Positions 1 through 11,194 are shown, counted from the stretch's first letter. The stretch: 22,766 bases of DNA from Paramacrobiotus richtersi (GCA_034698045.1 JAQGAU010000904.1:1-22766), one strand, 5' to 3'. Translations and numbers: made by a program. Notes: a model not told the origin generated them from the sequence alone.

Positions 1-377
1 AGGCTCAAGCCTCTTTTTAAAAAGCATTATGCAGCTGGTGTCATCAACGATTTCTGTCGGCGCATTATATCTCACTAATGAGAAAAACCTTATTAAGTTT
101 CAGGTGATTAAAAACCGACTTTATTGTGCAGACAATAGGACAAAATTAAGTCAGCACTGACTGAATCCTTACGCTTAAAGCACCACTTCCTTAAACCAGG
201 AAACTTCGAAAAAATCACAATGCACGTGCAGATTGCTTAGGTCGTCTCAAGCCGTGCTCACAACCCTCAAAAGAGTTTCTGTCCCAAAACGGGAATCTTT
301 TACAGAAACAAGGCTTCAGCCTCTTTTGATGTGACCAACATTTTCCACACTTCGAAATCACAAAGAGGCTGCAGCCT
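1..377. repeat. Three copies of a short palindrome, AGGCT-NN-AGCCT
   Basis: The 12-mer AGGCTNNAGCCT occurs at 1-12 (centre CA), 311-322 (centre TC) and 366-377 (centre GC). Copies 1 and 2 are followed by CTTTT; copy 3 is extended by one pair, GAGGCTGCAGCCTC. The arms are identical and only the two central bases differ. The rest of 1-640 shows no convincing coding frame, apart from the X-box listed separately. Function is unknown; the copies could be protein-binding palindromes or remnants of a dispersed repeat. Confidence 0.6.
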
Positions 378-493
378 CATTTATTACCTACCGCCCAGGA
401 CGGCGGTTGTACGTATAAAGGGAAACCCCGCCTTGTTTAAGCGAAACGGCTCCCCCGCCCCCGCCATTCGGATACGGCCTGTTCGAACACTGC

Positions 494-506
494 GTTGCCC
501 GGTAAC
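494..506. promoter_or_regulatory. RFX X-box, GTTGCC-C-GGTAAC
   Basis: The sequence GTTGCC, one base, GGTAAC matches the animal RFX-factor consensus GTNRCC-N(0-3)-RGYAAC at every position. It lies 139 bp before the CFAP251 start codon, within the usual distance for X-boxes of ciliary genes. RFX factors drive cilium and flagellum genes in animals, and the gene behind this site is axonemal. The match is seen in the sequence; the regulatory role is inferred. Confidence 0.7.
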
Positions 507-644
507 AAAATTTCACGAGAACGCATACTCCCGGAACGTAAACACTGCACAAGGGGAGAATAACATTAACAGCGTCCATAACGTTTACATACGTACACTG
601 TTGCGCTGCTAAAAAAACCCAACGACACACCGCGCACAACAAGC

Positions 645-3600
645 ATGGCTCAAGCACCTCGAAAAACCACCCGCGGCTCCAACATCCATATCCCCCACGA
701 AGCCAAGACCTCGTTAAAGCAGCCCAATCTCTCCAACCATGCCAGCAAGCTCCAGCATCTCCGCAGAGAAGTCCACCGTCTCAGTACCACCATGGGTCCG
801 CACATTGACGCGGTACGCAAAGGTCACTCCCTTGAACCGCACCAGCCGCATCTTCTCCGGGAGTTTGTCGCCATGGTCGACACGGATCACTCCGACGAAC
901 AGGCACTCCAGCACTTGATGGCGCGGGGGTTTGACATTGCCCCGATATTGGAAGCGGGAGCGGACTTTGTGGAGAAGCTGCATCGTGGATCGATTCAGAT
1001 TGAGCATCGGATGTCGACGACCGTGTCACCCAAAGCAAAGGAGAATGTCATAACCGCGCCTGTCTTACAGAAAGAAGTGCGAACTCCGTCTTCTCCGGTT
1101 CCGCATTACGCTGCGCTGCACGAGGACCCACAGCTGATTGTGAACAAGCTGTTGGAAGATTTTCCGGTTTTTGAGGAAATGCATCCAGTCACACCGGAAG
1201 CACTGCGGGAGATGATAGCCGAGTATCAGAAAGAGGGGAAGATTGATACAAAAACTGAGGAGCTATTACAGGAGTTTAATGCAACCAAATCGATGCTACT
1301 CTTTTTGGTAAGTATACTTACTTACAAAGAAAATGTCATCAAAATTTCAAGGAAATGTTGTTGCAGAAACTGCAATGGACGTTCGGAATTAATCGCCATG
1401 TGCCGTTTATCAATCTGACAACTCCAACACAGCGATCGATATTTTACTCTGTTGGGCATACGGGAGTTGTTTATACCTATGAGCATGATGGAAAAGCTGT
1501 TGAACCGACGCAGGTTCTTTTGGAAGGATTGGTAAATGGTTCGAATATCTGCTTGCAATATCGTTTGATCATATAAGCGGGATTTTCACAGAATCAGCAA
1601 ATTACGTGTATCGCTACGACAAAGAATGGTCGCTGGTTGGCGGCTGGCGACACGGGACCGGATTATGCAGCGATTGTTTGGGATCTCCAGCAAAACGCGT
1701 AAGAAGCACAATGCTTAACTACTGCGCGAGGACCATACCTGTTAAAGTTGTACACATTTACGTGCTAATATGTCAAACCATACTACACGTAAAAAACTAG
1801 CAGCGACTTAAAATTAGGATAGAAAATAAAGATTGATGGAAGATTCTAAATGTTAGATCGCCAATGCGGATATTTTCCACTCCGTGTGGAAAGAATGCAT
1901 ACGGCATTGCGTCCATGTGTTTTGCTCCGTCGATGCGGTACTTGGCTATGCTGTCAACTGGGGAAAGACAAGTACGAAACATCCGTAAGTGCTTCCTCAG
2001 TAATGAAAAAGCGGAAGTTTTTTGCAGGTTCTGACGATCTACGAATGGCTGGTACCATCAAAACCCCAAGACACCAACGACGAACCAATCCTACAGTTTG
2101 AATTACCAGAAGGAGAAACACTACAATCACAGCTGTCATTCAACCCGTCCGATCAGGAGATGTTGATCACGTGCAGTAAAGAACGCTTCATTATCTATCA
2201 CTGGGTGCGTCTATTATCCTTTTCGCAGCAAAGACACTTTGGAACTTTGTGTATGGTTGATTAGAGTAGCACCCAACTAAATCCAAGTCAACCATGCGGC
2301 TCTGCATCCCAAACATCAGAAAGGTCACTGCGTAATCAGGCTTTTCGTGAATAACTGGATGACCTTTTACTGCGTACCAGGTACCTGGCGTCAGTTCCGT
2401 TGGTGAGATAACACGGGTTGTCTTCGTGCCAAATTCCACGCACATCATTGTTGGGACGATGAAAGGCTTCCTTGTTTTGTTTCGCAAACGCGTAACACAT
2501 CAGAAGATCCTGCCGTTTGAGAACTATGCGGAAGTGGTCAAGGCGTATGTGGCTGTTGAGAACGGCGCAGTCACGGCAATTTCTTGCTCTGACAGGTAAG
2601 ATAAACTTCATGAAACGTGTAATGGCAGTGTTATAGTGGTTGAACTTGTCAACTTGACTAACAAAGAAAAAATCTACTTTTAGATGTTAAACGTAGAAAG
2701 AAACAGTTCATTGCCTCTTCTCATTTTTACAGATTATTCATCTAATCGTTCGTTTTCTTCCAAACAGTGTCGTCGCGGTTGGCGATTCCAACGGAACGCT
2801 CAAATTTTACGACCAGAATCTGTTGATCCTCTACATGTAAGGAAAGTTTAAGCCGAAATCTAAATTAAGCAACTGAAACCGACTCTTCTAGCTGCGAGGC
2901 TATTGGTTTAGGCCAGATCGACCATATCTCATTCCCCATCGTCAGGACATACAAGGAAATGTAAAGAACCGCTTCTACTCGTATCGGGATACCATTCGAC
3001 TGTTTTTCTCTTAGCTCCACAAAGTTCGACAACAAACCGACATTCATCGTTGACCTCCTCATCGGAACCAATACAAACACGATTGCAGACATTAGCACAA
3101 CCGGCAACGACCAGTTCAAATCGACCGTGGTGCGCGAAGAACCCGCCAATGCAGTGCTGTGTTGTGCCGTACATCCCAATGCTGCGCGATTGACTATCGG
3201 GTGTTCCGAGGGATTTCTGACCATTTGGGACTACAAGTATAAGAAGGTGGTTGTAAGGAGGAGAATGCAGCAAAGCGGATGCGCTGTGGAGATGCACCAT
3301 GATATCACCGCGCTGGAACATGATCCGACTGGCGTTTACTTGGGTTCGTCAAGAACCATTGCAAGTGTTTGCTTTTGGGACTTCTAATGTTCTGAATGAT
3401 TGCAGCCATTGGATGCTGCACTGGAGAACTCAGATTAGTTAAATCTCTGGACCTTGTCGACGAAGAAGGCTGCACCTTCTGTAATTCCATTGGAAAGGTC
3501 ATCTTCATTTGTTTCTCGTACGACGGACTATTTCTGGCAACAGGAGTGAGTTAAACTCCGTAATGCGGTATTCTCAGTACTGGAATCAAAATTTTGATCA

Positions 3601-5608
3601 GGATGATACGGGAGTTGTATGCCTGTACCGTAACAACACCGGCGAATGGTCACCATCATGGAGATTTAGCGGATGCCAGCACGCCCACACAGGATCGGTT
3701 CTGGCGCTGTATTTCGTACGGGAACATGGCTGTGAGAAGGAAAGACTGTTCAGTTTGGGATTGGACAGCTGCCTTGTACGGTAATGCACCGCTTGTACTA
3801 TTCCACTGCAACGCTTGATGTAACGGTTGACTACAGGTAGAGTACGACTTGGACGCATCGCAGAATACAGATCTACTGATTCTGTACCGGGAACATACGG
3901 ATCCGGAAGCGCAGACGTTTTCCTTCTCGTACTATCCTCCAGCACCGAACGAGAGCTTCTTGATAACATCGAATAACAAGGTCAGTTCAACGGCACAATA
4001 TCATGGTGCTTTTGATCATTCGGAAGTGTTTACAGTACAAACTGAAGTTGTGGAATATTGCAACCAAAATGTGCAGGAAGACAGTGAATGGACCACTTCT
4101 GGGATCGCCAGTTATGGGGTACCTTAACCCTTTCCTACACCGTCTAATAACACTAATTCAACGGTAAACTTGTTTAGGATGACAGTGCTGCCTCCGCGCA
4201 ATGATTCCCAGCCTCCATACGTTCTATGGCGTAACGCGGATTCCGTAGGACTCATGGCTCTTCCTCTGGATGGGAATCCGTACCGATATTGTTCCCGTCG
4301 AGTACATCCATTGGGCGTAAGTAAATATAATCTTTTCGAAGGAAGTTTGTTACGATTTTTGATTGTACAGGTTACGTGCATGAAGCCCAGCGCGAATGGG
4401 TGTTTCGTTTTCACTGCGGGCGGATTGGAAGCCGGTGTCCATATGTGGTCCGTGCATCCCGAGTAAGAAAATAACCTCAACAGTGTGAACAATCAGGATG
4501 TATGAAACGCGTCGAGCTTCCACAGTGAATCAATACTAAACGCATATACTAACAATTTAACAGCGAACTGGCAAATACAAAGGTTATACAGTGCAGTTGC
4601 AAGATTTCGAATCAGTTATTCCTTGCAGAGTCTTACAAGCCAGTTTGGAAGGAAAGAAGAACAGTCTGATGCCGTTCTTTGATCTCCTGGAAGGCGGGTT
4701 AGACGGGAAGATGTACCAGGACATGGAGGAATGTTTTTGCTATCTCCAGCTGAAAGCGTACGCGAACAACTTACGCATTTATCCTGTTGTTAAGAATCCA
4801 TTTGTTACAGTCAAGGAATGGAAACGCGGGAAACCCGACGCGTAACAGATCGGCTTCCATTGTCCGAATTGTGCAATCTATTCTGCTACCTCACCTATTA
4901 CCCATCCGAGCTGGAGCAGAAGAATATCATCAACGAGATCAAGTATAGTCGATACGCGGAAACTGGAGAGCTGGTCGATGAAGTTGATATCGGAACGGTT
5001 CTCAAAAGTTAGTCCCACGGAGCATGCTACGACGAGCCATACAAAAATCAGAGTTAAATTAGTAAGGAAGAAGCGGCGTTCAATTAGCTTTTCAACGATC
5101 AGAGAGTTTTTTAAATTCACCTACAACTCAACTTCTAAATGATCAAAAGCCCTTTTTGTGATAGTTTATCTACGAATATTGTGTATAAAAATGCGAAAGT
5201 TTTGTAACAAGTAGCGCGTCAAAACTGCAATAGTTTCCTATGCTGAATCAGCGACATTTTGCAGCATTTGTCAACCATCGCCCGCTGTGGGGCGTCCAGT
5301 ACCCCGACGTGATTCAGGCCTTTGCCCGGTTTGGATTCGAAGAGCTCCGCACAACAGTGCGACCAGCGCAACTGATCCAAATCTTGAAAGGCGGCGGCGA
5401 ACGCATGTCCGAACAAGACGGGATCAAAGCACTGGGAATCCTGCTGAACCTGCGTCCGCCGTTGGGGGACTGGGAGACTGTAGGGGCGGAGAGGGACTAC
5501 TATAATCCGCGAGCGACGATGCCCCGGGAACTGACTGTACAACAGATTATCGATGAAGTTTTGATGTTCACTACGAAGAACTGCTTTGTTGGACCGGAAG
5601 TTAAATAA
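645..5608 (+). CDS. CFAP251: Cilia- and flagella-associated protein 251 (WDR66), 19 exons
   Basis: WD-repeat subunit of the calmodulin/radial-spoke-associated complex at the base of radial spoke 3 in motile axonemes. Exons read by eye: 645-1307, 1352-1531, 1592-1698, 1857-1971, 2028-2204, 2270-2323, 2381-2595, 2768-2836, 2892-2960, 3015-3343, 3406-3545, 3602-3775, 3837-3980, 4036-4118, 4178-4316, 4371-4462, 4629-4757, 4811-5007, 5265-5608. All phases close, giving 1139 codons plus stop. Residues 1-221 are a lineage-specific N-terminus, about 226-917 the beta-propellers, and about 960-1100 the EF-hand-like tail. Blocks matching human WDR66 include GDTGPDYAAIVWD, LKLWNIATKMCRKT, LPLDGNPY, FTAGG, LPLSEL and NEIKY. 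The EF loops have few acidic residues, so calcium binding is doubtful. The small exon 2270-2323 (18 codons) is the least certain; it fits by phase and spacing only. An AATAAA overlaps the stop. The start follows the first Met of the long open exon 1. Confidence 0.93.
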
Positions 5609-5609
5609 A
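5604..5609 (+). terminator. AATAAA overlapping the CFAP251 stop codon
   Basis: AATAAA at 5604-5609 contains the TAA stop at 5606-5608. If used, cleavage would occur about 15-30 bp later, leaving a very short 3' UTR and roughly 180 bp to the next gene's start codon. Confidence 0.4.
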
Positions 5610-5630
5610 CATTGATTACGTGTAACTTGT

Positions 5631-5643
5631 GTATCTTAGCAAC
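5631..5643. promoter_or_regulatory. Possible degenerate X-box upstream of p28
   Basis: GTATCT-T-AGCAAC has a perfect right half (RGYAAC) and two mismatches in the left half against GTNRCC. It lies in the 210-bp gap between CFAP251 and p28, about 176 bp before the p28 ATG. This is much weaker than the site at 494. Confidence 0.3.
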
Positions 5644-5818
5644 GTTACATGTCACTTTCTTGCACATTTCTTTGAGGATGATCGATTAACTGATCAAACA
5701 ACGTGCGATTCATATTAAAAAGGAAGCCACTATGTAAGGCCACACAAACTCCGGAAGGTCACTATAAACCGCTGTAACTCGAAATCAGTATTGCATATCA
5801 TCGAACGTTTTATACAAA

Positions 5819-7503
5819 ATGGACTCAAACAGCCTTTTTAAAGCGCCAGTCCCCGCGGATCATCTGGTTAAACATGACGCACCGGAAGTGCTTATTGAAA
5901 AGCCAAACGTTGCCAAAGCTGGAGTAAGGATTATTCACTGAAATTCGCACACTAACCATTCCTTTCTGCTGTATTTTCTGTCAAACTTTCTGTCTACTGC
6001 TGAAATACGTTAACTTGTACAGTATGAACACGGAAAAACCGTTCCAGCACCAGAAGAACCGACGGATGAGTTGAACTACTTCCTCCCCGTTCTTCCGAAA
6101 CTTGAACGCCGCGACAATTACAAGACTAACATTGCCTCTGTTGAACCAATCCTTGATCTGATCCTTCCACCACGGTAAGTGGTATTAACTCGCAATCCTT
6201 GACAGAACCATGGGTTTCACGTATTTTAGTCCCGTGCATTTCGGCTGTCAGCAAGTTAAAAACCACGGATCCCTCTTTGACTGTATCTGTTCTTCCGAAT
6301 GTACAAACACCTAAAATGTGCCTCACTGTTGGATGAGATCAGAAACGTTTACAATGCAATGACGAAAACGCAGTCTAACTTACAATTGTTAGTGAAACAC
6401 AGTGCATTTGTTCTTTTTTTTGACACTCATTATGGAACGTTTACGGTTCAGAATCGCCTCATTTCACTACCGTACCCACATTGTATGCTTCTTCATCGTC
6501 GTAGGTTGTGCTTGAAATATACGTAAAAGTTGCTGCTTTTGAAAGTGATGGTTTTACTCATTCTTTGAAACAATCCTTTAGTATTATTTAGTTTAGTAGA
6601 TTAAACAAGCTATGACTCGATTCTTACGCCAGGAGGTTTCTTCGTGTTTTCAACAGAGAATGGGTCAACAACGGATATCAGTACACCCAGAAGATCTCCC
6701 GTACACCCGCCAGTCGCATGGATGTCATCAACCTCCAGGAGAAACTCGACGCCCGCTTGGAACATTTACAAGCGCGCGACACCGGCATCTGCCCGATTCG
6801 ACGGGATCTGTACTCACAGGCCTTCGGTGCGTCATTTAAGGTACTGATGCTTTTCACCACAACCCTTCAATTTGACAACAAATCGACGAATCAAAACGTT
6901 CTCTCGGTAGACGAGCTGATTCGTCAAATCTCCCTGGAATGTCCAGAGCGTGGTTTGATGTTTCTCCGGGTTCGCGATGAAATCCGCATGACGATGGCGG
7001 CGTATGAGACCCTGTTTGAGCGGGGCGTGGCCTATGGGGTGCGGAATTCTCTGTTGTTTGAGGAAGGCAAAGGTGACAGTGAAGAACAAGTACGCACTGT
7101 TTTTCCATTAATAATCTGTGAAATAGTGCCAAGCAAAGTTGTTTTTGTTAGGTTAAGGAACTGGAAGAATCCGATATCGAACTGGAACGTCAGATCAACG
7201 AGTGGAAGCTCAAGTGTGAGCTCTTAGAGAGGAAGCACGGGGAGTTCATGGAACTGGATGATCGAAAACATCATGAGCTACTCAAATGTGAAAAACGACC
7301 GGGAATTTGGCTAAAGGTCACCGTTTATTTAACAGACAAGTTAAACAATAGGATTATTATAATCAAAGAGTTTGTAGCAAATCCTGGATGCCGTTATGAA
7401 TCACACAAGAGGAGACTTCTTTGCTGAAACCTTGGGAAACGAGAAAACAGACACAACCGGAGCAGATAGCGAAAAAATCGCGGAAACCACAGCAAAAGAA
7501 TGA
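5819..7503 (+). CDS. DNALI1: Axonemal dynein light intermediate chain p28, six exons
   Basis: p28 is a light chain of single-headed inner-arm dyneins in motile axonemes. Exons: 5819-5923, 6023-6174, 6657-6826, 6911-7089, 7152-7316, 7378-7503. The joined frame is 298 residues, slightly longer than human DNALI1. Family blocks include ILPPREWV (exon 2/3 junction), RMDVINLQEKLD, ARDTGICPIRRDLYSQ, FDELIRQ, ERGLMFLRVRDEIRMT and AYGVRNSL. Residues about 200-255 form the expected charged coiled coil (ELEESDIELERQINEWKLKC). Introns are 61-99 bp except intron 2 (482 bp). The last donor is unusual (AAG|GTCACC), but phase 0 and the conserved copy at 12624 support it. The C-terminal tail (about 258-298) is Thr/Glu-rich and family-atypical. 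It lies about 210 bp behind CFAP251 on the same strand and converges on a roadblock remnant. Exons 3-6 are duplicated as a pseudogene at 12017-12806. Confidence 0.93.
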
Positions 7504-7640
7504 TAACTCTGCAGAAATCACAATCATCGTAAAATTTTATATTTCTTTTGCTCGTTGCTTTTTTGTGCTTATCCAGTACAGATTTCACGAAGCGTCGAAA
7601 TGAATCATCAAACCAAAAACGTTGTATAGTTTCCCCATAA
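6563..7640 (+). repeat. Segmental duplication, left copy (p28 exons 3-6 plus roadblock last exon)
   Basis: This segment aligns with 11917-12934 in the same orientation. Similarity begins inside p28 intron 2 (shared CTTTAGTTTAGT-like tract), runs through exons 3-6 and introns, and ends at the acceptor of the roadblock last exon. The left copy keeps intact p28 exons; the opposite-strand roadblock exon at its right end is decayed. Boundaries were set by eye and could move by tens of bases. Confidence 0.85.
7585..7634 (-). pseudogene. Decayed last exon of dynein light chain roadblock
   Basis: On the minus strand this matches exon 4 of the intact roadblock gene (12874-12932). The shared part includes the sequence around the stop (TTCACGAAGCGTCG against TTCACGGAGCGTCG on the plus strand) and the GTTGTAnAnTTTnCC stretch near the acceptor. 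About nine bases are missing in the middle, the frame is lost, and no other roadblock exon is visible to its right. It was carried along by the segmental duplication and is not expected to be expressed as protein. Confidence 0.7.
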
Positions 7641-8555
7641 AAATCGAAGAAAATTTCGTCCGACTTTTCCGTTGCCAGTTGGCATTGCGAGTAGTGAGTG
7701 GTTTCGTAGATTTTCTGGGTTAAAAAATAAAGCAAACATTCCAGTGAATGCCGATACTCTATCTACTGTTCAGTTATAGATTTTTGCTTCCTGTTGCGCT
7801 GCAGCTGTTTCCGCAGCTAGAAGTACATCTTCCGATGCACTCAGTAAACTCAATATAAACATCCAAACTGAAAACAATGTTGTCAAAAGCTGGAATTCCG
7901 GTATTGTCAAATAACCGCTGCCGAAGCCTAGGGAACAAAACAGACAAACGAATGTGTTCCAGAACTTTTTTTTCCGGGAGAGTAAACTCGCGAAATTTCG
8001 CGGAAATCGTATTTTTCATACAACTGTTGACCCGACGAGCAAAGGGCAAAGAATAGTTGCCGTTACTGCTTTCGGGGTTGTTCATTGTTTTTTATTATCT
8101 GCTGTCAGTTTTGCCAGTATTTTGTTGTTGTCTGTATGCTGCAGGTCATCTATTAGTGGATACACTGTGTGATTTTGCTTATCGAACCGTACGTAGATAT
8201 TACGCTTCATAATGCATAACTCACAAGTCACAAGTGTTGTCCTCCCTTTCGTATGTACCGATATACATCTGTATCTGTATTGTTTGTATAGAAAACTTAC
8301 CAATACTCGAGACAGATACGATCTGGTGCAATACAGCGCTGTATAACAAAACAGGGAGAGCTTTTGCAGATTGCCCGTTGAACTACTTATGTCACGTTTT
8401 TCTTATCTATGTACAGTGCATACTGCCAACTACACAAACAGTACAATTGTGTATACTAACAATAAACAAATAAAACAATCAATCATCATCGCAGAAAGTC
8501 CCTCTAACATAATATTATGTGCCTGTGTCACGTGTTAATTTAGTAAGAAGCTATG

Positions 8556-8575
8556 TATTTATTTATTTATTTATT
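8556..8575. repeat. (TATT)5 microsatellite
   Basis: Five perfect TATT units in a row, in non-coding DNA. Confidence 0.85.
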
Positions 8576-8768
8576 CCTTGTAAACAATTATCTATATGTA
8601 GGATCACGTCGCCCCGTCTTAAAACTAGAAAACAACGACTCCGTATTCGGTATATTCGGCTTATAGCTCTAGTCCGGCCTGGAGCTTGCGTTGAAGCGTT
8701 ACAGAGACGTTGGTCATTGCGCAACGTAATCGTACATACGTGCATAGTTCCACATAACTCGAACTTTG

Positions 8769-8816
8769 CGAGATCCGGTTGATAGTTGTTCAACACGAAC
8801 TATCAACCGGATCTCG
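8769..8816. repeat. Perfect 19-bp inverted repeat with 10-base loop
   Basis: The left arm CGAGATCCGGTTGATAGTT (8769-8787) is the exact reverse complement of the right arm at 8798-8816; the loop is GTTCAACACG. It could be a miniature transposon-end remnant, a palindromic binding site, or a short transcribed hairpin. The stem is shorter than usual for a microRNA precursor. Confidence 0.9.
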
Positions 8817-9087
8817 AACACGAAAACATTTACAGCATTGCTCGTCGTGGTAATTTCTACTCACAGTGGCCGAAACTGAGACTGCAGCTGAAGTGATGCG
8901 TTTGCACTTTGCCAGATAACCCCTTAATTTCGTTCCTCCATATGCAGTATGCGGGATATATTGACTCAGATCCAGTATTCCCTAATTAACTAGATAGGCA
9001 CATTATCACAGCACAATCACTCCTGGCGTTTCCTTTTCGCACAGGACATCAGGGCGCACAACGTGCTGAGAAATCGCGAACCAAAGA

Positions 9088-11194
9088 ATGCTGACTGCGA
9101 AGCTCTGTGGACTATCCTGCAGGACAACGGCAAATTTGGTGCCTGAACGGTTCTGGAATATCATTCGGGCAATAAAGAAAGCGTTCAGCATCTTTATCTC
9201 CAAGCTAAAGGCAAAGTGGATGGGTCTGTCAGAGCAGCACATCGAGAAGCCCATAGAGCCGCTTATCAGTTTCGAGGAAGCTGCGAACCCGCCTTCCAAG
9301 GTAAGAAATTATGAGTAACTTGTTCTGCATTCCTATCGATATGTGTATCATCTGCTGATAAACACTTATCTTAAAATCACCAATGTTGTTGGCCAGTTTG
9401 AAAATACTTCTGGGTCGTTTACCTAAGTAATCTTACAGCTACCAGGTGAACAGTCCTATCGATAATCTGCGTACATTTTGATCGTGGACCTTTTTCGAAA
9501 GGGAGAGTAGTTTCTAGAGTGATTCGTTGGTACCGCTGTAGTGGTGCCGGTCGGTTGTTGTTGCTGGTGAAGATGCTGTTGTTTTGTGTTTATCGTACCA
9601 CAGTTCTAGTTCTGAACACGTACTGTGTAGTCTCACAAACTTTTTACGGTACACCAGCTGTTCGGGTCTGCTGCCAGAAAGCCATTTAAGATTTACCTGT
9701 CCGCTGATTTCCAGCCCTTTTGTGATATTGGCTTTTTTTACAGGAGAGCGATAAATCCTTCGCAAGGAGAATGCCGGATGAGCTGTGCGCAGGGGTGGAC
9801 GGACCGATTTGGCGAAGGCATTTCTGCGGGGAAATCTATATACCGGGTGCTGTGTCTGTGCGAGGAGACGACGGACTGTTTCACTATGGCATCGTGACTG
9901 GCAGAAAGGGTGCTGACTGTCTCGTTGATCTGTTGTGCGGAAACTTCGGGGTTGTGCCGATGTGCAATGTCACCCGCCTATCGCAGAGCGCCGCTGTTAA
10001 GCTAACAACACCTTACATTGAAAGCTGGTTAGCGAACTCGTCCGTCGAAGTGCTTCTTTGTCCCAAACGCGGCGATCCGTGGAAGTGGTGTCCGGGAGTG
10101 ATTGTTGATGCCCTTGCAATCGAAGGCAAAATATATGCTTTAGTCCGAGTAACCGTAGCAGGAATAACGCCAGTGATGACGTGTGTGCGCCCCAAGCAGA
10201 TCCGTCATCATTATGAGCCAGAGCAGGTTTATCATACTCAAGACATTCCTATCCAACCGCACAGTCCGGTGGCCTCAGATCCCGAAATCACTCAGCAGAT
10301 ACCCCCTGATTTGCTGGCCGAGATTTTTGATTGCCTGGACAGTGTTGCACAGCGGAAGTTACAGCGTGTCAACACATACTGGCAGGATGTGATTGCTATG
10401 CATGTCATGCGAAGGCACGTGTGTTTGCAGAAGCCTCGTTCAGCTGCAGAAAACAACTGTATTGCTGGACAATTGTGCACTTTCTGGCATAAGCACGCTG
10501 CGTTTCTCTCGATCATTGATCCTATGATTGGGAGTTCCTGCTCTTTGGCCGCCCAGACCATGAAAATTTTTTATGGATACGGGTATGCTAGACTGGATGC
10601 CATTGTTCTTGGTGGGGTAATTCTGGAACATGTGCTGTTCACTGATATTTTGAATCTGAACCGGAAACTCAGTGAAACCTTGAATTCCTTCGCAGCCATG
10701 TGCGGTCATATTATTTTACACAATGCCGTGATACGTTGTGCACCATACCAAAAGCCCAAAGAAGTGCTCCCGGTTGCGATCCACAGGTATCCTGATTTCA
10801 GCGTCACGATCAAAATGGCACGTCTTAGTACGGCCAAGGCAGTGTCGGCAGACGAAGTGTGGGACCTGATCGACACAACAGAAACAAGCAAAATCGCAGC
10901 AAGAACTGCAGCGCACCTCGCCGAAGGAGACTGTAGCTGTCACGGCACGATTGTTTGGGTACGTAAAAGACAGAGCGTACAATCAGTGTAAACAGAACAT
11001 CCTACTTGCAGATTCTGAATAACATTCAAAGCCTGCATGCCAAAGGTACACCGGAATACCGAGAAAAGAAGTGGACGGTACGGAATGTACATACTGTGGA
11101 CCCCTACAAACTGGCCGCTCTTACCCTCCTTGCCATCGATAACGTTTGTAATAACACAATTCAGCCAGGAGATCTGGAATTTCTCTTCTCTTAG
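9088..11194 (+). CDS. F-box protein with long N-terminal region, three exons
   Basis: F-box proteins link substrates to SCF ubiquitin ligases through Skp1. Exons: 9088-9300, 9744-10958, 11012-11194; both joins are phase 0 (CCAAG|GTAAGA to TTTTTTACAG, and TTTGG|GTACGT to CTTGCAG), giving 536 residues. The F-box is at about 257-288: IPPDLLAEIFDCL, then RKLQRVNTYW. Residues about 21-46 (FWNIIRAIKKAFSIFISKLK) form a basic amphipathic segment. Residues about 81-230 look like two related beta-rich modules (DGLFHYGIVTGRKGADCLVDLL and DPWKWCPGVIVDALAIEGK), perhaps Tudor/SH3-like; this is inference. No LRR or WD substrate domain is visible in the C-terminal part. An alternative start is the ATG at 9771, with the first exon as 5' UTR, but the open frame and phase-0 join favour 9088. 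It sits between the two copies of the p28/roadblock duplication. Confidence 0.75.

Larger units (their letters stand above)
7641..9087. other. Gene-poor interval before the F-box gene
   Basis: No frame here resembles a known family. An AATAAA at 7726-7731 could serve p28 transcripts. A 20-base (TATT)n microsatellite lies at 8556-8575 and a perfect 19-bp hairpin at 8769-8816. The minus-strand frame at 7774-8085 (103 codons) is open but unrecognised and lacks supporting splice context. The end of the interval, from about 9000, may be 5' UTR or promoter of the F-box gene. Confidence 0.5.

Noticed and set aside
388-657. 89-codon minus-strand frame in the CFAP251 leader
   Set aside because: Low complexity (glycine run), no domain, and it overlaps the X-box region and start codon of a real gene.
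1972-1984. Donor GTAAGT at 1985 for CFAP251 exon 4
   Set aside because: It gives the wrong phase for the next exon; GTACGA at 1972 gives phase 0 and the expected TGERQ-VLTIYEW junction, although its donor is weaker.
2191-2487. 98-codon minus-strand frame with protein-like composition
   Set aside because: It is antisense to CFAP251 exons, whose plus-strand translation matches the family with correct phases; the minus frame is a shadow.
9044-9145. Alternative frame after GCACAG, reading DIRAHNVLRNREPKN and ending in TGA
   Set aside because: It ends before any donor, while the other frame stays open to a strong donor and joins the F-box exon in phase.
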